A stretch of 42,923 nt of DNA from Clostridiales bacterium UBA1779 (GCA_002314565.1 DCGL01000066.1:19146-62068); one strand, 5' to 3'. Positions 33,619 to 42,048 are shown, counted from the first letter of the stretch. Numbers and translations are program-made. Notes: generated by a model not told the origin, from the letters alone.

Positions 33619-34473
33619 ATGCTTTATAAACATCCGGACCTTCATCTTCATTCGAATGTTTCCGACGGAAGCGATACCCCTCTTGAGCTGCTTGAAAAAG
33701 TCCGCTCATCAGATATCGATATTTTCTCGCTGACGGATCACGATACCTATGGGGGCTGCCGTGAGATCGAAGAAAAACTGAAACCCGGTGATCCGGCGTT
33801 TCTCGGCGGCATCGAGCTTTCATGCCGCGATGCTTTGGGAAAGTATCACATTCTCGGTTATTGCTACGACGTCAATAAAAAGTCCATTCAGGATGCCGCA
33901 GAGGTCACTCACAAGGCGCGCAGAGACAAAGCACTGAATCGGCTTCGCTTCCTTGAAGAAGAACATCATTTCGTTTTTACCGATGAAGAAAAAAGGGAAT
34001 TGCTTGAAAACGAAAATCCCGGTAAACCGCATTTCGTTGCTTTGCTTCTCAAAAAGGGATACGTAAAGGACAAGGCGGAAGGCTTCGAGCTTATGAACGG
34101 ATTTCACGGTAAAGACAAGAAGCTTACTCCCGAAGAAGCAATTGACGCAATTCTCAAGGCCGACGGAATTCCCGTACTTGCACACGGGATACTTGAAGAC
34201 GGCTCCGGTCTACTCTCTGAAGAACAGCTTTCAGAGCGCGTTTCAAGACTCAAGGGAATGGGGCTTATGGGCCTTGAATGCTACTATTCTTCATACACCG
34301 AAGAGCAGACGCGTATTATGCTTTCAATGGCAGAAAAATACAATCTGCTTATAACCGCCGGCAGTGATTATCACGGCAAGAACAAGGCCGTCCCTCTCGG
34401 CTCGTCCGGTACCCCGGACCCGCAGCTGATGAACAGATTTTATCTTGCGGTCAGCTTTCTTCTTGATAAATAA
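33619..34473 (+). CDS. PHP-domain phosphoesterase (TrpH/YciV-like)
   Basis: A 284-residue cytosolic PHP phosphoesterase. Metal ligands are visible in PDLHLHSNVSDGSD (His9, His11), FSLTDHDTYGG (Asp, His), GGIELSCRD (Glu), the motif GKPHFVALLLKKG, and the C-terminal ITAGSDYHGKNK (Asp, His). The YciV/TrpH group acts as a 5'-3' exonuclease on short RNAs or as a 3',5'-nucleoside-bisphosphate phosphatase. Last gene of the four-gene operon, 16 bp after the TSCPD gene, with a terminator just behind. Confidence 0.88.
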   Translation: MLYKHPDLHLHSNVSDGSDTPLELLEKVRSSDIDIFSLTDHDTYGGCREIEEKLKPGDPAFLGGIELSCRDALGKYHILGYCYDVNKKSIQDAAEVTHKARRDKALNRLRFLEEEHHFVFTDEEKRELLENENPGKPHFVALLLKKGYVKDKAEGFELMNGFHGKDKKLTPEEAIDAILKADGIPVLAHGILEDGSGLLSEEQLSERVSRLKGMGLMGLECYYSSYTEEQTRIMLSMAEKYNLLITAGSDYHGKNKAVPLGSSGTPDPQLMNRFYLAVSFLLDK

Positions 34474-34482
34474 CAATCCTTC

Positions 34483-34512
34483 GATGACAGAGAAACGCCT
34501 CTGTCATCTTTT
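34483..34512 (+). terminator. Rho-independent terminator of the DUF1700-PHP operon
   Basis: Perfect 10-bp stem GATGACAGAG/CTCTGTCATC, loop AAACGC, then TTTT. Confidence 0.85.
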
Positions 34513-34540
34513 GTATTTTCGATTGAAAAGACCGTACAAT

Positions 34541-34571
34541 TTTGTCAAAATGTGTCATTTGATTTGACAAA
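34541..34571. promoter_or_regulatory. Operator-like inverted repeat over -35 box
   Basis: TTTGTCAAA (34541-34549) and TTTGACAAA (34563-34571) are perfect complements with a 13-bp gap, and the right arm covers the -35 hexamer. It suggests repression of the PHP lipoprotein gene by an unknown regulator. Confidence 0.55.
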
Positions 34572-34592
34572 TCGGCTAATATAGTCTATAAT
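34564..34592 (+). promoter_or_regulatory. Promoter of PHP/LTD lipoprotein gene
   Basis: TTGACA (34564-34569), 17 bp, TATAAT (34587-34592). Full consensus, 32 nt before the start codon. Confidence 0.85.
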
Positions 34593-34623
34593 AAGCATAA
34601 AATTATTTAGTCGGAGGCTATGT

Positions 34624-36939
34624 ATGTCTAAATCGTTAAAGACTCGGTCGCTCGTACTGTTTTTCCTATTCGCGACACTTGTATCAGCGCTGCTGTTAAA
34701 CTCCTGCACAAAGACAGAGCCAGTTTCTGAACCCGTTTCATCGGATACCCTGAACAATGAAACAGAGGCTCAGACAGTTCCTCTTGAAACGCTTCCTGAG
34801 GAAACGATGGTCGTACCCGATGACCCGAATCTGAACGGCGCCAACGCTCCGGTCATCGACGTTATGAGTCAGGAAAATCTGTATTATAATCTTTCAACAA
34901 ATTCTCCTGAGATTTCATTCACGCTTGCGTCTCCTGCCGGAGCCGCAGTCACACTCGATAAGATTTACGTTGACGCAATCAGCGTAAAGTCATTTATCAA
35001 GGAAGATAACGGAGTCTATACGCTTTCAGGACTGAGCTTTGCAGATGGTTTCCACACCGTATCGCTCTTTTTGTCATCCGAGGTCGGAGATGCATTCCGT
35101 GAGTTTGAATTCGGCTGCGGTGCCTGCGAAGATATGCAGCTTTATTGCGGGGAGCTCCACGCTCACTGCTCGGATTCTGACGGAGCCGGCACGGCAAGCG
35201 AGGCTTATACCTACGCCCGCGACGTTGCTAAGCTTGACTTCTTTGCTCTGACTGACCATTCGAACTCCTTTGCGATGTCAAAATATCTGAGTGAGCATAT
35301 TCCGCTCGCCAACGAATTCAATGATCCCGGTAATTTTGTTGCGTTTTACGGATATGAGCAGACTTATAATGCCACTTACGGATATTACGGCCACCTTAAT
35401 ACTATAAATTCAGATGTTTATTCTCTGAATTCCCTTGATCTTGCAAGATATTATAAAAAAATGTCAGCCGCTTCCGGTGCTATCGTACAGTTTAATCATC
35501 CGGGATATAACTGGGGAAATTTCCTTGAATACGGACTATATTCGGAAAAATACGATGCTGTGGTAAATCTGTATGAATTCAAGGGTTCTGCCTATGATAA
35601 TGAATGGGCCCTGTGTCTGGCAAAAGGCTGGCACGTTTCCCCGTTGCACAATGAGGATAACCATTCTGCGCAGTGGGGAACCGTCAATGAGGCTGTCGGA
35701 TATGTTCTTTCTCCATCTCTGACCCGTCAGAATATTGCCGAAGCTCTGACTGCAAAAAGGAGTTACACGACGACAGACCGTACGCTGAAAATTTATTACA
35801 GTGTCAACGATACTTGGCTCGGAGGCACTCTTGATAATCCCGAGGAGCTCAATATTACGGTAAAACTTTCAACCGAGAAAAGCACCGGTGTCGGAAACGT
35901 ATATATCGTTGCCGAAGACAATATCATCGTTGCATCGGTAAATGCCGGTAAATCAAAGACATATACCTGGAATCTCACTCTTTCTCCCGAATATGACTAT
36001 TACTACGTAAAGGTTGACGGTTCCAGCGGCTTTGCCGTTACTGCTCCCGTCTGGATTGAGGGAAGAGACAAGCTAAATATCACCGATATCGATCGTTCTC
36101 TTATTGCTTACGATAACTCGTCTCTCAATGACCACAGAGTCAGCGTCACGGTAAAGAATTCCTCAGATGCTGCGATGACTGACGTCAAGGTATATTTCTA
36201 TCAGACGGCACTTTCCGGGTTCAAGCTTGCCTATGAACCTCCTTTTTCCATAGTTGAAATAGGTACTTTGGCAGCAGGAGAAGAAAAGACCGTTTTCGCA
36301 GACGTTGCGTATTCCGTGTCAAAACCGAGAATCAGTGCAATCGTCAGCGGTAAGCAGGGAGAGGCGTCGTTTTCAGACACAATGTATCTGCAGTTAAACA
36401 ATTTGCTGATTACGGAGATTTGCTCCAATATGTTCGGATATTCATTTGTTGAGCTCTATAATGCAACAGACGATGCTTTCGATCTCAGCAATTATAAAAT
36501 CAGATTATGGCCTAAAACCGGAGCCAAGGCGGATACTCTTGGTCCGAACACTCTTTCGCTTTCCGGCACTATCGGGGCTCATTCGACAATGATTATCTGG
36601 CTCAAGACAGATGCAGCGAAAAATCTTAAGATTGCTGATTTCAATAAAAAGTACAACACACAGCTTGAATCAGGCAAAACGATAATTGAGCTGACATCTC
36701 CATGGTATGCCCCGGCAACAAAAGGAGTACAGATTGAGGTGTTGAACGGCTCAACCGTCATTACCAGAACCTGGTATAATTTCGGTGCTGACAAGACCGA
36801 TATCGGAGACGGAAGGAGTGTCACATTCACGTATCAGAAGGATTATACTCTGACTGAAGTCAAGGCAAAGACCATGCAGATTCCGTCTCCCGGGACATAT
36901 GATCTTGACTTAATGCCGGAACTGATTCTGAGTAAATAA
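34624..36939 (+). CDS. CehA/McbA-like PHP metallohydrolase lipoprotein with lamin-tail domain
   Basis: A 771-residue surface lipoprotein. Lipobox LLNSC gives Cys28. A Ser/Thr/Glu linker and a beta-sandwich (about 75-170) precede a PHP metallohydrolase domain starting near residue 175: CGELHAHCSDSDG, FFALTDHSNSF, FNHPGYNWGNF and LHNEDNHSAQWG carry the expected His and Asp ligands. Ig-like segments follow, and from about residue 593 a lamin-tail domain (LLITEICSNMFGYSFVELYNATDDAFDLSNYKIRLW). The CehA-type PHP family hydrolyses phosphate or carbamate esters; the LTD is often found on surface nucleases and phosphatases. Likely role: external phosphoester breakdown. GGAGG precedes ATG 34624. It is monocistronic, between two terminators. 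Substrate unknown. Confidence 0.82.
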   Translation: MSKSLKTRSLVLFFLFATLVSALLLNSCTKTEPVSEPVSSDTLNNETEAQTVPLETLPEETMVVPDDPNLNGANAPVIDVMSQENLYYNLSTNSPEISFTLASPAGAAVTLDKIYVDAISVKSFIKEDNGVYTLSGLSFADGFHTVSLFLSSEVGDAFREFEFGCGACEDMQLYCGELHAHCSDSDGAGTASEAYTYARDVAKLDFFALTDHSNSFAMSKYLSEHIPLANEFNDPGNFVAFYGYEQTYNATYGYYGHLNTINSDVYSLNSLDLARYYKKMSAASGAIVQFNHPGYNWGNFLEYGLYSEKYDAVVNLYEFKGSAYDNEWALCLAKGWHVSPLHNEDNHSAQWGTVNEAVGYVLSPSLTRQNIAEALTAKRSYTTTDRTLKIYYSVNDTWLGGTLDNPEELNITVKLSTEKSTGVGNVYIVAEDNIIVASVNAGKSKTYTWNLTLSPEYDYYYVKVDGSSGFAVTAPVWIEGRDKLNITDIDRSLIAYDNSSLNDHRVSVTVKNSSDAAMTDVKVYFYQTALSGFKLAYEPPFSIVEIGTLAAGEEKTVFADVAYSVSKPRISAIVSGKQGEASFSDTMYLQLNNLLITEICSNMFGYSFVELYNATDDAFDLSNYKIRLWPKTGAKADTLGPNTLSLSGTIGAHSTMIIWLKTDAAKNLKIADFNKKYNTQLESGKTIIELTSPWYAPATKGVQIEVLNGSTVITRTWYNFGADKTDIGDGRSVTFTYQKDYTLTEVKAKTMQIPSPGTYDLDLMPELILSK

Positions 36940-36954
36940 TTGAATTATTGCGTG

Positions 36955-36990
36955 GCGTGCCGAAGATTTTGTCTTCGGCACGCTTTCTGT
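36955..36990 (+). terminator. Rho-independent terminator of PHP/LTD gene
   Basis: Perfect 12-bp stem GCGTGCCGAAGA/TCTTCGGCACGC, loop TTTTG, then a short T-rich tail. Confidence 0.85.
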
Positions 36991-36994
36991 CTTG

Positions 36995-37266
36995 GGCATT
37001 GTTTTTATTCGGAATTTCAAAACAATGCTCGAAAAAATCCGGGTGGCATTGGAATTTGATAATATAATAGAAAACAATGCCAGGAAATGAATGTGTGGCA
37101 TTGGAATTTGATAATTTGAAAGAAAACAATGCCGGTAATCTGATAGCCGGCATTGTAAAGTCATATTTTGAAGAAAAACAATGCTGCAAAAGAAAATCCC
37201 GGCATTGTTTTTGATCCAAGTCGATAAAAACAATGCTGTAATAAAATATTCCGGCATTGTTTTTTA
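36995..37266. repeat. Array of GGCATTG/CAATGCC stem-loops
   Basis: Six GGCATTG copies alternate with five CAATGC copies at 45-65 bp steps, giving at least five imperfect stem-loops in a row. Two units share GGCATTGGAATTTGATAAT; the later ones start CCGGCATTGT. Loops are A/T rich. No coding frame is convincing. This fills most of the gene-free stretch 36940-37457. Confidence 0.85.
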
Positions 37267-37284
37267 TAAAGACTTAAAAAACAC

Positions 37285-37350
37285 TCCCCCGGCTTCGAAG
37301 GACGATCTGATATGCACAAAATAGGCATATCATCGGAAGGAAGCCGGGGG
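37285..37350. repeat. Long two-part hairpin with GC-rich base
   Basis: Outer arms CCCCCGGCTTC (37286-37296) and GAAGCCGGGGG (37340-37350) enclose an inner stem TGATATGC/GCATATCA (37308-37315, 37325-37332). It may end transcription of htpG on the minus strand or be a small mobile-type repeat. Confidence 0.75.
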
Positions 37351-37370
37351 AAACAAAATTGACAACTCAA

Positions 37371-37443
37371 ATTACAACGATGTAGATTACAATGATGTCA
37401 TTTCAATGATGTAATTTCAATGATGTAATTTTAATGACGTTAT
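37371..37443. repeat. 15-bp tandem repeat downstream of htpG
   Basis: Five degenerate 14-15 bp units, consensus ATTTCAATGATGTAA, lie head to tail 15 bp beyond the htpG stop codon. Confidence 0.8.
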
Positions 37444-37457
37444 TATATAAAATTTAA

Positions 37458-39554
37458 TCAGAACAGCTGAAGCAGCTTGTAGCCTTCGTTCAGGAAGGCG
37501 GAAAGCTCGTCGGCGCTGAGCTTTTTCTGTGCGATGAGAGCGAGGCGGTAGACGAAAGATGCAAAGCTTTCGGCTCTCTCGGCATCGCTGCCTTCGGCAA
37601 GCTCGCAGAGCTTCTTGTAAATCTCTGATGAGGTATTGAGCGTGAGAGTGTAGTCCATCGGGAAGGCAGGAGGAGTTTCTCCGGGAGCAGCATAAAGTTT
37701 CATCATATCCTCAAAGCGGCGGGACTGCTCGCTGACCGTAAGCAGAGCGGGAACGTCCTTTGACTTGAGTGACTCTGTCTTGACTTCGACCTTGTCGTTT
37801 CCGGCAACCTTCTTGAAGAGCTCTTTGAGCTTTTCGCTGACCTCGGCAACTTCACCGTCGCCCTTGAGAGCATCGGAAAGATCGGCGTCAACTCGTACGA
37901 ACTTGACGTTTTCCTTGAATTCTTCAAGGCTTGTCAGGTACTGTGAATCAAGAGGAAGATCGAAGATGGCAACCTCGGTTCCGGCATCTGTCAGCATGCG
38001 GATGTACTGTGTCTGAAGAGCCGTATCCGTGGCATAATAAACCGTGCCCTTGGGCTCTTCTTTCTTTTCTTCTGAAGACGAATCTGCCGTTTTTTCTTCA
38101 GTCTGTTCAGCGGGCTTTTCTTCAGCCGTTTTATCGGAACTTTCATCTGCAGATTCAGCAGGCTTTTCATCCTTCTTCTGTGCATCGCTGAGATATTCGC
38201 CGACGGTCTTGAACTTTCCGTCTGTAAGTCTGAGAATCAGGCTGTCCTTGACTCTTTCAAGGAACTTACGGTCTCTGATGCAGGCAAACTCGATGAAAAT
38301 TCTGATGTCCGAGTAAACTTTTTCGTATTTTTCACGGTCCGTATTGCAAAGCGAATTGAACTTATCCGCGACCTTCTTTGCGATGAACTGACCGATACGC
38401 TTAACGTATGCGTTGTCCTGAAGATAGCTTCTCGAAACGTTGAGGGGAAGCTCGGGGCAATCGAGGGCTCCTCTGAGCATAAGAAGGTATTCGGGAAGAA
38501 CTTCCTTGATGTTATCGGACACGAAGACCTGATTGTAGAACAGCTTTACCTGGCCTTCAAGAGACTGGGATTCGCTGCGGATCTTCGGGAAGTAGAGAAT
38601 TCCCTTGAAATTCAGCGGATAATCCGCGTTGATGTGAATCCAGAACAGCGGATCGTCGGCATCCTTGAAAAGCTTATGATAAAAGGCGTTGTATTCTTCG
38701 GGAGTAATTTCAGACTGGGGCTTGTTCCAGAGCGGAACTGTATCGTTGATGGGCTTTGCTTCTGCCTTTGTGACCTCAACGTGCTTCGGAATGTCGTTTT
38801 CGTCGTCAGCCTCAGTCTTCGAAAGATTTATGACATCATCGTCAAGATTTGCGTCGTAGTCTTTCTTGAGCTCGGTATCGGGTGCTTCGGAAACGTCCGT
38901 TACGTATACGGGTACGGGAATGAAGGAGCAATACTTCTCAAGAACTTCTTTGAGCTTATACATCTTGAGATATTCGGCTTCTTCATCTGAAATATGCATA
39001 ATGATGCTTGTTCCGCGTTCGGACCTTTGTGAAGGAGTGATTTCGTAGTCACCCGCTTCCGTGCAGGACCAGTGTACGGCGGGACCTCCCTGATATGACA
39101 GTGTATCGATTTCGACGCAGTCACTTACCATAAAGGAGGAGTAAAATCCGAGACCGAAGTGACCGATGATACCGTTGCCGGCCTTGTCGGAGCCTTCGCT
39201 CTTTTCGCCTTCGTATTTCTGAATAAAGTCAAGGGCGCCGGACAGAGCAATTGAGCAGATATATTTCTGAAGCTCGTCTTCCGTCATACCGATACCGTTA
39301 TCGGTTACGGTGAGAGTTTTCAAATCCTTGTCCAGCTCAACGTCGATGCGGAAATTCTCGCCCTCGGGCAGATGAATTTCACCGAGTGAATCAAGTCTCT
39401 TCAGCTTGATTACGGCATCCGATGCGTTTGATACGATTTCACGGATAAAAATATCCTTGTCAGAATACAGCCATTTCTTGATAACGGGGAAGATATGCTG
39501 TGTTTCAACGGATATACCGCCTTTTCTGACTTTTGCTTTTTCGTTTTCTGACAT
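37458..39554 (-). CDS. htpG: Molecular chaperone HtpG (Hsp90)
   Basis: A cytosolic ATP-dependent chaperone of 698 residues. The N-terminal GHKL ATPase shows IREIVSNASDAVIKLKRL, DNGIGMTEDEL and GHFGLGFYSSFMV. The middle domain has LNVSRSYLQDN and the C-terminal dimerisation domain ends at the stop. Two insertions rich in charge are visible: the usual linker after the ATPase domain (about 225-260, DANLDDDVINLSKTEADDEND) and a second Glu/Lys/Ser-rich stretch at about residues 458-500 inside the middle domain, which makes it longer than common HtpG proteins (about 620-630 residues). AAAGG precedes ATG 39554. No CIRCE element was seen upstream, so control is not by HrcA. Confidence 0.96.
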   Translation of the reverse strand: MSENEKAKVRKGGISVETQHIFPVIKKWLYSDKDIFIREIVSNASDAVIKLKRLDSLGEIHLPEGENFRIDVELDKDLKTLTVTDNGIGMTEDELQKYICSIALSGALDFIQKYEGEKSEGSDKAGNGIIGHFGLGFYSSFMVSDCVEIDTLSYQGGPAVHWSCTEAGDYEITPSQRSERGTSIIMHISDEEAEYLKMYKLKEVLEKYCSFIPVPVYVTDVSEAPDTELKKDYDANLDDDVINLSKTEADDENDIPKHVEVTKAEAKPINDTVPLWNKPQSEITPEEYNAFYHKLFKDADDPLFWIHINADYPLNFKGILYFPKIRSESQSLEGQVKLFYNQVFVSDNIKEVLPEYLLMLRGALDCPELPLNVSRSYLQDNAYVKRIGQFIAKKVADKFNSLCNTDREKYEKVYSDIRIFIEFACIRDRKFLERVKDSLILRLTDGKFKTVGEYLSDAQKKDEKPAESADESSDKTAEEKPAEQTEEKTADSSSEEKKEEPKGTVYYATDTALQTQYIRMLTDAGTEVAIFDLPLDSQYLTSLEEFKENVKFVRVDADLSDALKGDGEVAEVSEKLKELFKKVAGNDKVEVKTESLKSKDVPALLTVSEQSRRFEDMMKLYAAPGETPPAFPMDYTLTLNTSSEIYKKLCELAEGSDAERAESFASFVYRLALIAQKKLSADELSAFLNEGYKLLQLF

Positions 39555-39595
39555 AAAAGTTCACGACCTTTCGATGGGTAATTGTATAATATTAT

Positions 39596-39623
39596 ATTAT
39601 ACCACAAAATCAGCAAAATTCAA
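39596..39623 (-). promoter_or_regulatory. Promoter of htpG
   Basis: Minus strand TTGAAT (39623-39618), 16 bp, TATAAT (39601-39596); a second TATAAT is adjacent at 39596-39591. Confidence 0.55.
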
Positions 39624-39661
39624 CTTTTATGTCCGATTATATATATTTAATATATTATTAC

Positions 39662-39690
39662 TTGAAAAAATCATATTATTGTAATATAAT
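39662..39690 (+). promoter_or_regulatory. Promoter of ispE
   Basis: TTGAAA (39662-39667), 17 bp, TATAAT (39685-39690), giving a leader of about 125 nt. Confidence 0.6.
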
Positions 39691-39821
39691 ATCGTGAACC
39701 ATTATGTATTATCTTTTATATGACTCAATCTGTGTCGGCAGACGTAATTGAACGTCAAAACGATGCTTTTCCGGATTCGGTTTTGTTGATACTATAAAAG
39801 AAAGAGTGAAAGGTCCTTGCT

Positions 39822-40709
39822 ATGAACGGAATCGTCATCAGAGCCTGTGCAAAAGTTAATCTGTTTCTTGACGTTTCAGCTAAGAACACTGACGGATACC
39901 ATTCGGTTAATACCGTTATGCTGTCTCACAGTCTTTCAGACAGAGTAGTCATCAGCCGCGAAGGAAACGGTATCAAACTTTTGTGCAGCGAATCCCGTCT
40001 TCCCGTGGATGAGAAGAACATTGCATTCAGAGCAGCAGATGCATTTTACAAAATTACAGGGTTTAATCCTTCCGTTACAATCTCACTTGAGAAAAACATC
40101 CCTTTTCAGGCGGGAATGGGCGGAGGAAGCACCGATGCCGCTGCCGTGATACGCGGGCTCAACGTAATTTACGGAAACCCGCTCGACAGCGATTCCGAAG
40201 AAAAGCTTGCAAGGACATTCGGTGCAGACGTCCCCTTCTTTCTGCGCGGAGGTTGTTACCGTCTTTCGGGACGCGGCGATATTTTTGAGGAAAAACTGAA
40301 CGTCCCCAAGTGCGGTCTTCTTTTTATCAAGCCTGATGCGGGAATATCAACTCCCGATGCTTACAAGGAGCTTGACAGACTGTATAGAGATTTTTCCGGG
40401 TATGTTCCGCGTGATTATAAGAAACTGACTGCCGCAACTGCAGGCAATGAATTCGGGAAAATATGCGGAAGCATATTCAATATTTTCGATATGACACTGC
40501 CGGAGCTCTGTCCTCTGAATATTGAAATTCTGAACGTTCTGCGCTGCCTTACCCCCGGCGCCGTTCTCAGCGGAAGCGGATCTTCGGTTTGCGGTTTCTT
40601 CAGGACGGAAAAAGCGGCAATAAATGCAGAGAAGAAAATAAGGAAAGAACATCCTCTGCTTCATACCTACGTCAGCGTTCCCACAGAGAAAGCTTTATTT
40701 ACAGAATAA
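39822..40709 (+). CDS. ispE: 4-diphosphocytidyl-2-C-methyl-D-erythritol kinase
   Basis: Fourth-stage enzyme of the methylerythritol phosphate route to isoprenoids; phosphorylates CDP-methylerythritol with ATP. The 295-residue GHMP kinase has the N-terminal ACAKVNLFLDVSAKNTDGYHSV, the ATP-binding NIPFQAGMGGGSTDAAAVIRGLN, and the C-terminal GAVLSGSGSSVCGFF. AAAGG precedes ATG 39822. It is followed by a long untranslated gap and then the acetyltransferase. The presence of ispE shows this organism uses the MEP pathway. Confidence 0.95.
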   Translation: MNGIVIRACAKVNLFLDVSAKNTDGYHSVNTVMLSHSLSDRVVISREGNGIKLLCSESRLPVDEKNIAFRAADAFYKITGFNPSVTISLEKNIPFQAGMGGGSTDAAAVIRGLNVIYGNPLDSDSEEKLARTFGADVPFFLRGGCYRLSGRGDIFEEKLNVPKCGLLFIKPDAGISTPDAYKELDRLYRDFSGYVPRDYKKLTAATAGNEFGKICGSIFNIFDMTLPELCPLNIEILNVLRCLTPGAVLSGSGSSVCGFFRTEKAAINAEKKIRKEHPLLHTYVSVPTEKALFTE

Positions 40710-40736
40710 ACTCATTATTCCGAAAGGAAAAAGACG

Positions 40737-40760
40737 ATGTTAATCATCGCCGCCAATTGA
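40737..40760 (+). CDS. Possible 7-residue leader peptide (MLIIAAN)
   Basis: ATG 40737 is preceded by GAAAGGAAAAAGACG, a better ribosome site than that of the following gene, and ends after seven codons at TGA 40758-40760. It could be a leader peptide for the acetyltransferase or a chance occurrence. Confidence 0.25.
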   Translation: MLIIAAN

Positions 40761-40831
40761 CACTCGGCTTTGCGGCCTTTGTCTGCCGGACACCGACAAT
40801 TTTGTTTCGCGAAACCTGCTACACCCACCAA

Positions 40832-40872
40832 AGAAAGGAAGCTTTTGCTCAGCAAAAGCTGTGGTTTTAAAG
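40832..40872 (+). promoter_or_regulatory. Ribosome site separated from start codon by a perfect hairpin
   Basis: AGAAAGGA (40832-40839) is followed at once by a 9-bp stem AGCTTTTGC/GCAAAAGCT with TCA loop (40840-40860), then 12 nt to ATG 40873. When folded, the hairpin brings the ribosome site to near-normal spacing; unfolded, it is 33 nt away. GTG 40861 is in frame directly at the hairpin foot. Confidence 0.55.
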
Positions 40873-42048
40873 ATGAGCAATTCATATGAGAATGAAAAAA
40901 TCTATGCCGGACGCGGTACTCCGGAAATGTTCGACGATTACGTTGACTTTATAAACTACGTTTTCGGTTTCAACGGAAACGGGAGCGATTTCAAGAAACT
41001 TCTTCCGAAGCTTTATCAGTATAAATATGAGCCCGCTGTCCATTCATACGTCGTCACCGAGGACGGAAAACTGAAATCCGCCATCGGAGCCTTCGACCAC
41101 GACCTTTGCGTATGCGGTGAAGTTCTGAAGACGAGGGGCATCGGTAACGTTGCCGTTCATCCGTATTCACGTTCAAAGGGCTATATGAAGCAGCTGATGA
41201 ATATGGCGCTTGACGATATGGTAAAGGACGGTGTCGTGCTCTCAGCCCTCGGCGGCCGCCGTCAGAGATACAGATATTTCTCTTATGACAAATTGGGACC
41301 GAAGTACAGCTTTTCAGTCAATTCTGACAATATCAGACACAGCTTCGGCGATTCGGAAAGTATCTTTACGTTCAAAAGAGTTAAGGCCGAAGATAAGGAC
41401 ATCCTTGACAGCATAAAGAAGCTTTCAAGCTCTCAGAACCTGTATGCCACACGAGACAATGCAGATTATTATGAGATACTCGTAAGCTGGCAGCAGTCCG
41501 TACATGCGGCTTACCTTGACGGAAAGTTTGCCGGATACATGGTAGAGAAGGATTGCGAGGTTTCCGAACTCCTTCTTGAAGATGAATATATTCCGAAGCT
41601 GCGTGAATTTATCCGCGACGCATTCCGTTACCTTGGCAGAGGAAAGCTCGGATTCAAGTTGCCCGTGCATCTTCCCGAATATCTGAAACTCGTTCAGGAT
41701 ATTCCGGAAGGAATCAGCTTTGAGCCCTGCAAGTCCTTCAGTGTACTAAATTACAAGGCTGTCGTCGGTGCTTTTATGAAGCTCAAGGCAACTTACGAAA
41801 AAATGCCTGACGGAAAGCTCGTTCTGAATATCAACGGACGCGGCGGAAATGAAAATATTGCGCTGACGGTTAAAAACGGAGTACCAAGCTGTGAATATAC
41901 CGAAGAAAAGGCAGATATGAAGTTTGAGCATATTGAAGCTATGAATCTTCTGTTCGGACTTTGCTGTCCCGAAAGAGATATGCTTCCGGATTTTGCAAGA
42001 ATATGGCTGCCGCTGCCCCTCTTCGTTTATTATTCTGATACAGTCTGA
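40873..42048 (+). CDS. GNAT N-acetyltransferase, Eis-like
   Basis: A 391-residue cytosolic protein. The GNAT core lies at about residues 10-160, with the acetyl-CoA pyrophosphate loop in RGIGNVAVHPYSRSKGYMKQLM. A second GNAT-like region and a C-terminal SCP2-like part (KLVLNINGRGGNENIALTVKNG) follow, the layout of Eis-type enzymes that acetylate amines such as aminoglycosides or peptides. In gut Clostridia such genes are common and the natural substrate is not known. ATG 40873 is preferred over in-frame GTG 40861 by family-like start and spacing once the leader hairpin folds. It overlaps the next gene by one base (TGATG). Confidence 0.8.
   Translation: MSNSYENEKIYAGRGTPEMFDDYVDFINYVFGFNGNGSDFKKLLPKLYQYKYEPAVHSYVVTEDGKLKSAIGAFDHDLCVCGEVLKTRGIGNVAVHPYSRSKGYMKQLMNMALDDMVKDGVVLSALGGRRQRYRYFSYDKLGPKYSFSVNSDNIRHSFGDSESIFTFKRVKAEDKDILDSIKKLSSSQNLYATRDNADYYEILVSWQQSVHAAYLDGKFAGYMVEKDCEVSELLLEDEYIPKLREFIRDAFRYLGRGKLGFKLPVHLPEYLKLVQDIPEGISFEPCKSFSVLNYKAVVGAFMKLKATYEKMPDGKLVLNINGRGGNENIALTVKNGVPSCEYTEEKADMKFEHIEAMNLLFGLCCPERDMLPDFARIWLPLPLFVYYSDTV

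Noticed and set aside
37371..37443. 15-bp repeats considered as CRISPR or replication iterons
   Set aside because: No spacers, only five degenerate units, and no rep or dnaA-like gene in the window.
40589..40870. Frame of 93 codons overlapping the end of ispE
   Set aside because: Out of frame with ispE, no ribosome site, no recognisable domain, and it runs through the hairpin before the acetyltransferase.
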